From: Eucalyptus grandis
Taxonomy: Eukaryota > Streptophyta > Magnoliopsida > Myrtales > Myrtaceae
Assembly (NCBI RefSeq): GCF_016545825.1
Contig: NC_052619.1
Location: forward strand, 48,687,090-48,751,089
Length of the DNA: 64,000 nucleotides
Direction: 5' to 3'
This document shows positions 46,889 through 58,901 of this stretch, one piece after another; position 1 is the stretch's first letter; every line of letters starts with the position of its first letter. Made by a program: the position numbers and the translations under genes. The notes under the pieces were generated by a model. It was given only the letters and a program-made list of their open reading frames with translations, searched no databases and was not told where the DNA came from.

Positions 46889-48040
46889 CTAAAATAACCA
46901 ATGTTTCTTTTTCGGTTTTTGAGGAATTAGGAGCATCTGCAGAAAATGAAAAGTTATGTAGGCAATATGTAGATTCCATGCAAAAGGATTTAAGTAGCTA
47001 AAAGGAAAACACACCTCGTAATTCATAGAGGGGATTATAGTGAACCTCATATCCAGAAACTCAACCAAAGCTCTGCATCAATTGAAAGTAAGGTTAACAA
47101 AAGGAAAAACTTTAACAAAAAAAATGGAGTTTCAAAAGATCAGTTGCTCATTGAACAAAAGCAACAGTAGATCAATTGCAAATGTTTACATCTAGATTCT
47201 AAATCAATCAATACATGAACCGTACCCAGGTAGCAATTTGAAGCAAGCAAAAGAACAAAATATTTAATTTCCCAGACGAACAACAAGCAAAGCATCACAA
47301 AGGAGGGTCTATGCGTATTTGTATGCAAGCAACGCTCTTTTTTCCAAGACAAACAATAAGTAAAATATACTCATTTGGACTTTTAACAAACCAAACCCAA
47401 GAACGTCACATTCATCACATTGCACCTACAGATGATTTGAACCAACAAAACAACTATGAAGAAGACAAGCAAGGAATACCCTCGGCAGGGGGAACTTATA
47501 AATCCAATTGCCCAACAATAATTAGGCTGTGAATATAAGTATCATCTAGAGGCTTTTGTCCTCCTTCAGCCTCTCCAACATCAACCAAATAAGCATTGAA
47601 ATCATTGACTCACCAAAGCAAATAACTTCATCATTCTTCAAAATCCTGCATTCCAACAGCTGCTCGCTGCCATGATACAGCATTATCCGACCATCAATCA
47701 CAGCATGGACTAATCTACTCAAAACAAGCTCAATCACAGCGAGTATTACAACCAGAAGCACAAAACAAAACAATCCGTGATGATAGAAAAAATGAAATCC
47801 TAAGTAGCATCAAGCTGCTGCTGTTTAGTTCGATCGAGCAAGCTAAATTTGGGAGAAAATGGTAGTAATTCAATAGCCACTGCTATTTTGACATAGATTA
47901 GCCAATCAAACTGAATCATGTCCTAGCCCAATCAATGGCAACTAAATTGCTGATCAGGTTGAGCTGGACATCAGTGGTGGAGATTAGTAGTGAAAGCGAA
48001 GGTACCTTGTCGGTGGAGGTGCGGAGAGAGAGGAAGCCAT
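46889..48040 (-). CDS. Candidate four-exon small gene, product unknown
   Basis: Exons 48040-48006, 47714-47614, 47070-47015 and 46936-46889 join with GT-AG junctions and matching phases into 79 codons. The protein starts MASSLSAPPPTRLVHAVIDG, continues IMLYHGSEQLLECRILKNDE and ALVEFLDMRFTIIPSMNYE, and ends in a lysine-rich MLLIPQKPKKKHWLF. Intron 1 uses AG|GTACC...TAG and intron 2 uses TTTG|GTGAGT. The third acceptor is the second AG of a CAGAG pair. I know no family for it. Another frame of the last exon (DAPNSSKTEKETLVILEETG) looks more protein-like, so the 3' end may be misread or shifted. Phase agreement over three introns is the main support. Confidence 0.35.
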
Positions 48041-48304
48041 TGCAATAGACCTTGCACTTCAGCTTTAGCTTCTGCTTCAAGTGCTTCAAAGGTGACAATC
48101 TAGCACACGCAATCTCAAGCACATAGCTCATTTCATCAAACACCAAATTGCACATGATCACCAAACACTGGATAGGCAAAAGTTAGATGGTTCACACTCA
48201 CACGAAGCATAATTCAGCACACTAATTACAAACACAATCCAAGAGAAGTTCAAGATTGAACAAGGAAACCAAAGCACAACGTCAATCCATTCCTAGATTC
48301 TGCA

Positions 48305-48541
48305 TTGCCAGCTCAAAATGCAAGCGTTGAGTCCATCGTAGAGGAGTCGTACTGGATTCCTGAAAGCTCTGACGTATTCATCTATGGGATTCTGCTGAGT
48401 TTGGATGTTCTGTATAAGGGCTACAACGATGGTGATGCCAGATTTTTGTCCCTCAAGATTCCATTTGATACGATGTTCGTTTTCCTAATCAAAACTCCAG
48501 AGTTAGAGCATAAATTGCCAGGCTTGAAATCCATATCCTAG
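48305..48541 (+). other. Unrecognised 78-codon open frame
   Basis: The open frame reads through PESSDVFIYGILLSLDVLYKG and LKIPFDTMFVFLIKTPELEH. It lies 265 bases upstream of, and divergent from, the candidate small gene. No family is recognised, and it may be chance or an old exon. Confidence 0.2.
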
Positions 48542-48815
48542 ATGCAATTTCTCCCTCTTTGACCAACCTTGAATGAGGATGAGGACCAATTTTTTAATGT
48601 TTAATAATTAATTTTCGAAATTAATTAATAATTAATTATTTTTCGGAAATTAAGATTGATGGCCGACGACCGAAATCTCAGGCTGATTGTAGTGGTGCAG
48701 TCTCTGCTTATTTATTTGAGCTTTGAATTGTGCCAAATTAAATGAATGTGGAATTTAGTGATATATTCCTAAATGGTTGTGGTTAATTATTTCATTGAGA
48801 AACCATCAATCTTTG

Positions 48816-49190
48816 CAAGTGGTCGAGAGTGGGACCAGAAAGCCATTGAATCTTGGTCGAAAAATCGCTACAGTGAAAGCTACGAAATGTGACCGCAGTG
48901 CTCATCAATCTCGCAGCTTGTATCGAAATGCAACGAGTTCGGTCAATCTCGAAGCTTTTACGAAATGCGACCAGCAGCCCATTGATTGAAGTACGTCGAA
49001 ATGACCAGAAAGTTTCATCAATCTGCAAGCTGGTCAGTTCATCGGGACCAGAAACACTAATCTCGAAGCTAGAATGACCAGAAAAGCCATTGAATCTTGC
49101 AAGTGGTCGAGTGGGACCTCGATACCAATGAATTTCTGAAAGTGGTCGAGCGGGACCAGAAAGCCCATTAAATATTGAATGTTGTTGAGC
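48816..49190. repeat. Degenerate short tandem repeat
   Basis: Variants of GTGGTCGAG, GGGACCAGAAAGCC and ATTGAATCTTG recur several times at roughly 40-60 base spacing with much drift. They keep frames open on both strands (for example 48792-49193, minus), which explains those ORFs. Confidence 0.5.
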
Positions 49191-49547
49191 CATGGGACTG
49201 CCTTCTACTCTTTTTAAGATGTGATCTGAGGACCGTAGTTCGTAATTGATGATTGAGATGGAATAATCGAATTTACTCTAGAATGGTCCTCGATACCAAT
49301 GTAACGCAGGTCGATTGATCATTGCTTTGATTTGATGTCGTTGGACATTGATTGACTGATAAAAATGACCATGAGCGTCTTTTTGTTGGGCTTGTAATCG
49401 ATCGGGGCCGAGACATCGATGCTTCGACGGTGATATGATTGTTTGAGTGTCTATTATGAATTGTACCGACTTCCCGTTGGTGGGATCTCGATGCTAAGGT
49501 ACGCCCTCCGCCCGTGCGTGTTTAGGCAACATAGTATAATGGTTTAC

Positions 49548-50006
49548 TAATTGGGCTTAGTGGGGTAGAACTCGCCGAGACGTAGTCTCATCCTGGGGCC
49601 AGGGGGAAAACATTTCAGACCCCCGATGAGAAGCTTCGAGGAGGAGAAGTCTATGAAGGAGAACTCTAAGTGAGATGTGAGGAGAAGGATTTTTTGGAAG
49701 AAGAAGATAATCCCAGAGGGGCCTTTTGGTATGGCCCGGATGGGCCGAGAGTCCATCTTCGAGAATTCCTTTGAAGTGATCAATTATGATTTGGGTATTT
49801 TGTATAAAAGTTTGCTTATAATTTTCATAATGAAAATATGGCCCTCGCTTTTCTATCCCATTGTTTTTATTGTCTCTGGGGATTTATAACGCTTCCGCAT
49901 GTGCTTAATAAATGAGAAAGGGTCGGATACCAATGTTCCTGATATCGCATTATAAAATCGACCAAATGAGAAGGATGTGTGCGTGCCCGAGGATCGGGGC
50001 GTGACA
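49548..50006 (+). mobile_element. 3' end of an LTR related to E2
   Basis: Phrases match the last 380 bases of the E2 LTR in order: GGCTTAGTGGGGTAGAACTC, an ACATTTCAG acceptor-like site, GCTTCCGCATGTGC, AAAGGGTCGG, and the terminal CGGGGCGTGACA at 49995-50006. No primer-binding site follows, so this is a solo or truncated LTR. Its 5' limit is not clear and may include the repeat at 48816. Confidence 0.6.
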
Positions 50007-50499
50007 CATCAGGTGGTTGCAATTAAGAATGAGTTGAATTCAATTCATCACATCTCATATTACTCCCACTTGGATGAACTCCATTAATATCATTATCTTG
50101 ATCCAAGGTTTCAAATAGAAGTAATATTCCCTATTTCGCCCTCTAAGAAAATTCATCCACTAAGAATGTGACATCCCGTGATTCAAAATTCCGCTATTCT
50201 CCCACTTTCTTGCTCACCTACGAACACATACTCCTTCCGAGTGTCTCGGAGTATCTCATTAAAATACTCTACTTTTATCTAGACTCAATTTCCCAAACTT
50301 GTGAGAGACATATGATGAGCATAGGCAAAGATAACCCCATGGCTTAAGTAAACCAAGTCCGCTTCTACCTATCCATAACTCATTGAGTGAAAACTAATCG
50401 ATTTGAAAGGCGCACTGCTATATTTAGCAAATAGCAACAACGCATCACTCCATAAAAGTGATATGTAAGTTACATACGCCATCACGACCTAACCATTTC

Positions 50500-51700
50500 A
50501 AGTAGGGTTCTCGCTTTTTCTCTCTCGCAACACCATTTTGTCGAGGAGTATATGGAATAGACAACCGTATTTCTATTCCTTTTCATCATATTATTTTCTC
50601 AACTCATCAAATAAATATTCTCGACTTCGATCGGATCTCAATACTTTTATTTTCTTGTCTAATTGATTTTCTTCCAAGTTCATAAACCTTTTGAAACAAT
50701 CAATGCTTCAAATTTATGAGAAATCAAATGTATATCCAATCGAGTATAATCATCTATAAAAGTGATGAAATAAAATGTTCCATGCCTTCCTCTTACATTC
50801 ATCAACTACGTACGTCGTGTAATGAATTAAATGTAGAAGAAATTCAGCTCTTTTATCTTTCCAAATGGTTTTCTTGTCGTTTTCCTACTAGGCAATGCTC
50901 ACATATGGACAAATCGACTTTTTCAATATTGCCTAACGTTCTCTTTAGTCTATTCATATGTTGTTGGCCAATATGACCAAGTCAGTATGCCACATATTCA
51001 CATCATCATCACATGAAGTAAAAGACATGAAACGAGGGAACAACATATTGACATCACCACACCAACATTCAAGACAATAAAACCATCTAGTGATTTCATA
51101 ACCATAGTAGTTTGTATCTAAACACAAATCTACACCTCTATTATGGAAGTTCATATAAAAACAAGTTTAACCTAACACCAAAACAGACTAAATTTCACGA
51201 ATCTCTAGAGCATATGGAACGCCATGTAGGAACAAGATGCGTCTACATCACGCATGTTCAATTCGCGAAAAGCAACTTTAACTTCATTTCGAGTTATATC
51301 CACATAGATCCACTTAGTTCACGTATTGTTTAATTCCACGGAAGGATTTTCTATCCTACGCCACATGGTCCGCCTTTTCTTGAATCTACAACCCACAAAG
51401 GATTGATTCAAATAATTCGGGACTTGACACATAATCAAAGTTCTCAAAATGTACAAGAGGGTGTTTACTTTTTTGGCTCACAAAAGCTCATGAACATAAG
51501 GACCCTTCTTGTCACAAATTCCGTAACATTTCACCTTGACATTTTCTTCACTTGAGGACGTTTTCCTCTTGTGTTGGTTAACTTTGATCTCTGCAATAAG
51601 GACTTGATCCCTTGCATTTCCACATATCAACGAATCAATACGCTTTTGCGCTAGAGCTCAAGGCCCTTCGGAAGCAGGACCAAAGATAGCCAATAATGTC
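50500..51700 (-). pseudogene. Ty1/copia polyprotein remnant
   Basis: On the minus strand, with stops, there is a GAG-pre-integrase zinc segment (HMNRLKRTLGNIEKVDL, then ICEHCLVGKRQE, about 50960-50870). Next comes integrase core text (IKVLRSDRSREYLFDELRK, about 50650-50590), followed by a broken form of the copia PQQNGVAER motif near 50540. Upstream sequence to about 51700 has the position and style of copia Gag/protease but is too decayed to name. No LTRs were identified. Confidence 0.6.
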
Positions 51701-52860
51701 TATTTTCGACTAAATGCCGATAAAGCAAATTCCTCTACTAGCTCAAGGTGGCGCACAAAGATCCTCTAGATCTCTTCCATAATATGGTCAAGAGTTTTCT
51801 TCAGGTTTCTAAATTTTTCCAAAGACATATGAATCTTCATATTCAATATTCCACAATCGTTGCCGCTCATATCAACAATTACGTTTCTTAGCCGAAAACC
51901 ATCGATCCAACACATCGACTTATATGCACGAATAATTAATGCCTATCATTTATGCATCCCTTTAGAACTCCATCATATTAATGAACAATTTCAAGTAAGG
52001 TTTTAGAATCAAAAGGTCACTACGTTTCCAATCATCCTCCAAAAAATCTTAACTTAAAACTATCATTAATATGATTGTCATATGCAAATCAATTCTATGA
52101 AGCCTACAAAAACTTCTAAACTACCTACGCCTAATTACCCACAAAGAACTAACAAAGTTAAAAAATTGTAAATCAAAACCAATGTGTGCACAGAAGCTCC
52201 TCAAAGCCGGCACCTTCTCCCGATGCTCATAGAGTTCAACTTGACTAAAATTTCTGAGATTCTACAACCAAAGACAGTCAACCACCGCTTCAGATTTTCA
52301 CTTCTTGATTTGTCCTATGCAAATGTGAATGATGTTGAGCTTGCAAAATGAATGATGTTGAGCTGTGCGTGGCTTAGGTATCGATTCCAGAAATGGATCC
52401 CAAGTTGCTTTCTCAACTGAAAGTAGTATGGCGGATTGGAATCCTTTTGGAGTTTGTACATGTGAAGAATATGGAAGAATTTCTCAAATTGACGCTTGGC
52501 TTGTGTAAAGCTCTTCTTTTACGATCACTAGGTTCTATGAAAGGTTCTGCGTGCATGGAAGAGCCACCACTACTTGATGAAAGTTCTTCTAAGGTGGCGA
52601 GTAACATATGACACATAACCAACTTTGGTGGCAGTGCCAGTGTTTTCTTGGAATTGAGTGGATCTCATGACAGAAACAATGCCAATATTGCTTTAGAATG
52701 CACAGTTCTATTACTGAAGGCAGCCCCAAGGGAATGTGCTCTCTTTTTCTTACCAATCTTTTGTAAGTGAGTGCAATTCTCAAGTCTCAGCAAAACGGCG
52801 CTCCTTCTCTACTGGTATAGCAAATGCTGCATTCTCTTAGTTACTCTTGTAGGCGATGTT

Positions 52861-52990
52861 TGCTGCACAGAATGATTTTTGTCAGTGTGCCCATCAAAGA
52901 TTGCTATGATTGAAGGCATCATTGCTGAGATAAAATATTCTGGTACTGCTGCTTTAGCCAGTGCTGCCACACTGATAATCTCGGAATTGC
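52861..52990 (-). pseudogene. Possible protein phosphatase 2C fragment
   Basis: The minus strand reads MPSIIAIFDGHTDKNHSV, which resembles the metal-binding FDGHxG motif of PP2C. The glycine after DGH is changed and no other PP2C motif could be joined. The surrounding region 51700-53655 holds no other gene I recognise and may include the TNL 3' untranslated region. Low certainty. Confidence 0.2.
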
Positions 52991-53655
52991 GGTGGCTCTC
53001 TCATTTATGACTTCTCCATAACATTTGCAAATCCCACTAAGAAGCACACCTTTCCTGAAAAATAAACTGAACTTAAGCATGGTAATACAAAGTGTCTGTC
53101 TATTTCAAAGTCGCAACAATGAGTTGATTGTGCTGTAAAGTCCCAGGATGAGAACCATAGTTGTATGACCTTCCAACAAACATTCCATCTATTTGTTTAC
53201 AGCATAGTGAATTTATCTCCCAAGCGAAGTGAGGTTATCAATTTCAAAATATGTGTGAAGCAGCAAATCAACAACGATCTATAATAATTTGTTACATGTC
53301 AAATAAAAATGATGCAATCAACATGCATACCTCTAGGAGAAACCATCCTAAGAAAATGTAGCTAAAAAAGCCAAACCAAACTAGGAAAAGAACACAAATA
53401 CTTGTACATAATTAAGAGCCCTCTAGCTGTTCGGAGGCATCATAATTTAAATACCTTCATCAGATTTTCAGACAAGAATCCGCTAAAAGGTCATTAAAAA
53501 GTGCATGCAAAACTTCTATGTTCATATCTATGAAAGAATTTGATTGCCAAAAAAAAGAAAACATTGGTACTTACCTCGATTCGTTTAAGGTTTGAACATG
53601 AGGGAACAATTTGTGGTCGTGCATCAAAAAGCTTCCAAGTGCAACGTGCACTTAT

Positions 53656-56600
53656 TCATCGTCTTGCCCATCGTCCTCTTTCATATCTTAGTATTGTTGG
53701 CCAAACCGGTAATTTGTCTTCTTCATCTTCATCGTCTCCTCCCACAAATTTGATTGACTTCTCCAAGCAAAGCCGAGAAATTTCCTCCACCGCTAATTTC
53801 CCACAATGTCTTATTGTAACCTTTCTCAATCCCTTCAAGCTTGATAGATCAGGCAACTTCTGTAAAGATTCACAGCATTGAATCCGCAATTTTTCCAAAG
53901 ATTGGGGTAGTTCGCCTTGAATCTCAACCAGATTATGACAAGATTCTAGTGTAAGAATTGTTAGTCTATTCCAATTGCTTAGATCGGGGATCTGCATCTG
54001 TTTAAAGCCACGAAGTAGCAACCGATGTCCACCTGTATATCCAAACATCTGATTGCGAATACAAATATAAACATCTGTCTTACCCATTAAGCTGAACAGA
54101 TTAGGGAACTCCTGAAATGAATCGCAGGAATAAATTCTAAGTTCATCCATAAACCATGGTAGTTCGCCTTGAATCTCAACCAAATTACCACACCCCCATA
54201 CTTCAATATGCCTTAGCTTGTTTAACTTGCTTAGATCAGGTAGCTTCGCTAGCTGTCCGACGCAGTGAAGGTCCAAATCTCGTAGGTTCTCCAAACAACC
54301 AAGGCCTTCAATCTCTGCAACTGCAGAGTAAACAATCGAGAGAGACGATAGTTTCCTCAGATTCGATAGATCCATCGAGCAAAGTGAGTCGCAACCAGAG
54401 AGACATAAGGAGGATAAATTTGAGGGAAGCCTCGGGAGGCGACGCAGATGAGGAGAGAGGTTGAGGTCTGTCCATGAGGCAATCTCCTTATAAAAGAGTA
54501 GTTCCAGAGATTCCAATTTGCTTAAGTTCTCAATCCACTGTGGTATCGGTTCTTCCAGAAGCCCATCAAATTTCCCATCACAATTATGTGGGCAAAAGCC
54601 CAGATGCAATACCTTTAAGTTAGCGAGATTTGAGAGATCCGGAAACGTGTCCACCCTCAACTCCTCCAGTTCTAATTCGATGAGACTTTTAGGAAGCCTT
54701 GGTAGGGCGTGTATTCTCACCCCTCTCAATCTCAAGATCCTCAAGGATTTATTCTCATAGATGCAATCACCAAATTCCACGTGCCCGTAATGATCCCTGT
54801 GGTTCCTGCCGATGAGTTTTATTATTTCAAGCTTCTCCATCGTCCAAAAGGCATCGAGTATTTTGCTTACGTCATTATACTCCATATTCACTACTTTCAA
54901 ATTCTTCAACTTTTCGATGGAATTGGGTAGTTCTTTGATGGTCATGTAACTTATGTTCAACTCAATCAGCGATTCCAAATTCCCGATTGTCTCCGGAAGC
55001 CTCTCCAAACTCAAGCATCCTCTTAGAGATAGGTATTCAAGGCTTGCAAGATCTCTACCTAGCTCATTCGGCAGCCTCTGAAGACTCCAACAATCGGTTA
55101 CATCTAAGAAAACCAAGCGTTTCAACTGACAAATTGATCTATCAATTTTGATTAATGATATACAGCCTAATAAGATCAAACGTTCTAAATTTGAATGAGT
55201 TGAGAAGTTGGGGGTTCTCTTCAAGCGTCGGCAATGGGCCAGATTCAGAACTTTCAAATTCTTAGTCGCCTGTGAAAGAAAAATCATGCAAAGTTTACTT
55301 TTGAATCTAATAAGACAGAAGAATAAGTGTTGTCTAGCATATAACATACCTTCATGTGGCTCCACCCCTTCCAATCATGAGTAATTTCACTCCAAGATAG
55401 ATCAAGGATAATCAAATTCTCTACGAAGAAATTTGCAATCTTAAATGTTGGGCAAATATTATGCCAAGAAAGCCATCGTAATCGTGGAAGGAGATCTGAA
55501 TTCCTCTGGAAAAAATTAGTTGGAAGAGCATATGATGGCCATTTGAGCCAAAGAAACATCTTTTTTGCATGAAAATTTTCCTTTAAGTCGTCTACTTCAA
55601 GGAACATTAAATTTGGCAGGCTCTTAAATTCCTTATAGGTAAAAGGGCATTGATCATCAAACCTGAGATGAAGAGCTTGAACTTCTTTCTTTTCCTGCCC
55701 AAAGGAAAAATTTTAAAACAAAAAAGTTGAAAGGAAACATATTTCTTCAAGTTCTCTATTTTAAGGGGTGGAGTTGACTACTATCATTCCTTTAAAATCT
55801 TAAAAGACCAAAAATATCGATTGAGTATGTTGTGATGATGCTAGAGAACACAAAAAGTAACTACTTTTTTTGGAAAAGAAAATGTCTATAAGTAATTTGG
55901 AGATGTATTGCACAAAGCATTTTACCTCATGTATCCTTAGCAGATTTAATCCATCCTCGGGATTCCACACCCAACGTTGCTTCTCTATATTCATCTCACT
56001 TTCTTGACGAACTATTTCTCTTCCAAGGTCTCTAAGTTGATCATGCATCCACAATATATTATTTTCTCCAATCTTTATTAAAGACATGTTCCGCAAAACT
56101 TCCATGGCTGCTTCCGGAAAAAGTTTAGATGCATCCCAAAAATAAACCACAATGTCTTTGCAACATCCAATGAAATGACAAGCTATATCAAGGAATATAC
56201 GCTGCTGCCGATTATCTAATGCATCATAACTTATTTTCAACTTATTTTGAACTTTATCATGAGGAACACTTTCTAGCATCTTCAATGTGTCATCCCACTT
56301 TTCCTTATTTTTGTCGGATAAAAGTGAACCTATGACCTCAATGGCTAATGGAAGACCTCCGGCAATGCGTATCGCCCTCTCGGATTGGCTGATATAGTCG
56401 TCTACAGGAGACTCTCTTCTAAAAGCATGTTTGCTAAAAAGTTGAAGAGATAGATTTGGATCCAAGCACGTAAGCTCATACCTCCAATCCACTTCCGGAA
56501 CATAGAGAACATCTTTCCTTCTTGTAGTAACAATAAGTTTGCTCCCTTCGCCAAACCAATCACGCTTACCGACAAGTGCATCCATATGATCCTTTTCTTC

Positions 56601-57949
56601 CACATCATCAAGAAGAATGAGGACTTTTTTATTAGGCAACCTTTCTTTAATGGTCTTAATCCCTTCATCAATGTTTGTTATTTTCACCCATTTCGTCTTA
56701 AGAATGTCATGGATGAGCTGCTGCTGCAAGTACTCAATGCCCTTGAGCTTTGACGTTTCACGGATGTTGGAAAGGAAGCAACAATTGTCGTACTTGTTGG
56801 AAAGCTCATTGTATATGATTTTGGCAATTGTTGTCTTTCCAATGCCACCCATCCCATGAATTCCTACAATCTGTGTTTCATTTATATGAGCATCTATCTC
56901 TTCCATGATTTTATCCACATGACTGTCCACACCGACCAAGTTGTTTGATACCACCAGATAAGCCTTTTTCAATTCATTGAAAACCTTCTGGGTAACTATT
57001 TTTGCCATCTCACCTTCTTTCCTAGTGTTTGTTGGAGGTCAAATGGCAATGAGTTAGAAAACTGTGTTGAACCAAGCTATGTTCTAACAAGACCAAAGTG
57101 AAAACTAGAGACCTATTCGAAATGCTTTTTGCAAGGATTTACTTAATTGTAAATGAATTAGCATTGGCACATATGATTAATGAATGACCTTAACTAAGAA
57201 AAAGAAAGTTGTTTGGAATGAAAAAAGTACAAAATGGGGATTGTCTCATTGTTTCAAGTGATTTCTACGGTAAAGTTTCAATAGCATAAAATTCAATTTC
57301 AACAATGAAACACATCAAGTTTTAATGGGACAAGGCACATCAAATGGAATGATAGAGGCAATTACCTGTTGGCCATTTTTTGCAAGTCCCATCCATCTAG
57401 TTCTCCAACCATGTTGAGAGTAGCCTTCCACTTACGCATAGTCTCTTCATCATATCGCTTCTTGTTTTCATGTGTAAGAAAGGCCTCTCCATAACCTCTA
57501 ATTTGGTGTCGAACCTCTGAAGGTGCTACATCATAAAAAATGGGCATAATCTTTTGTCCCCTAGTTTTTTGGCACTCGGCCATCTGGATTAGCTCCTTGA
57601 GACACCATACACTAGAGGCATAACCTTTCGAAAATATAGGTATTGAGATCTTTGATTGATTAATTGCTCGGAGAAGTTCCGGGCCAAAATTTTCCCCCTT
57701 GCAGAGCTCTTCGTCATCCTTATAGACACGGATTCCCACATCTATCATACTAGTATAAAGGAAGTCAGTAAAACTTGTTCGAGTATCTTCTCCTCTGAAG
57801 CTCAAGAATACTTCATATTCATATCCTGATGAAATAGCCATTCCTTGACCTTCTGTCGCAGCGTGAGTAAAAGAAACGCACCCTGCTATTCCATCAATTT
57901 TTACCGGTACAATGTTTTTCTGCACGATTTCCCTCGACATGATCTTCAA
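53656..57949 (-). CDS. TIR-NBS-LRR (TNL) disease-resistance protein
   Basis: Exons 57949-57366, 57021-55926, 55694-55350 and 55269-53656, all GT-AG and in phase, encode 1,212 residues, a normal TNL length. TIR about 45-190: EVFLSFRGEDTR, and SVWCLKEL with the Glu (119) that is the NADase catalytic residue in L6-type TIRs. NB-ARC: P-loop GMGGIGKTT (251-259), kinase-2 LLDDV (331-335), GSKLIVTTR (354-362), GGLPLA (416-421) and MHD (520-522). LRRs run from about 580, with motifs such as LPNSIEKLKNLKVV, to an acidic DDEDEEDK tail. On effector recognition, TIR NADase signalling through EDS1 is expected (family knowledge). The first ATG at 57949 is taken; Met 37 just before the TIR is an alternative start. 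No lesion is seen. A separate C-JID is not recognised. Confidence 0.9.
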
Positions 57950-58855
57950 GAAATACCAAACAGCATATCAGCAAAAGCAATGGCAGCCACAAATGGAAAA
58001 TGTTTAGAAGCTTGACTCACAGATGGAAATCTCTATAGGTCATTAAACTTGGTAGCCTGAACTAGCTAAATATGCATAGAGTCATGGGCTAGTGTGCTAC
58101 AATTATTTAATAAGAATGATTCATTGCAGCATCACTCCAGCTTGTCAAAGTTGACAATGCACTAGGTAAAGCTCTCATCTTTTGGAGGCGATTGTATAAT
58201 TTCTAAAATAATCATAGTTCCTGCTAATCTCCCCACAATCTGCAAACTTCTCAAAGCCTCCGAATGGGCCGCAAGTCATATCCTGTCACCGTCGCCGCGT
58301 CAATCATCAGTTCCAAACTAAAGTAACTCGAATTCCAGAAAACACGTCGCAATGCACTAAGTCGCGTTCGACTCAAATTTAATCGCACTCGTGTCATCCC
58401 GCATCGGGGTTCCTCTATTTTCTTTTTCTTTCTGTTTCGACAGCTCTCCCTACTTTTCGCACTCAAGCCTAACCAAGATCTCAAACCACAGCTCAAGCAA
58501 AATTCTCGCGGGGGCCGAGAGCACCGGAAGCGGAAGACGGAGGAGGGGGCACAACCTCTCGAGCCAAGAGAGCTCAGATTGCACGGAACCAGCTGAAATC
58601 AGAGCAGCAACCAGAAAACGGAAACCAAACGCTTAAACGCCGACGACCCATCTCAAGCGCGAAACTCGATCTCACCCGCGAGCCCACAAACAGCGAGACT
58701 CCCGTACACACAAAGCAAGAACTCGCAACGCCCACCGAAAGAGAGAGAGAGAGAGAGAGAGAGAGGACCTGAGACGGAATCTCGGCAGACGTTGTAGAAG
58801 GCGGAGGATGAGCCTGAGCCGTTTGCATGATCAATCCAACGAATACAGCAGCAGC

Positions 58856-58901
<46 letters not shown>

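Noticed and set aside
53540..54930. Plus-strand ORFs over the LRR exon
   Set aside because: They are shadows of the long minus-strand LRR frame, which has clear leucine-rich repeats.
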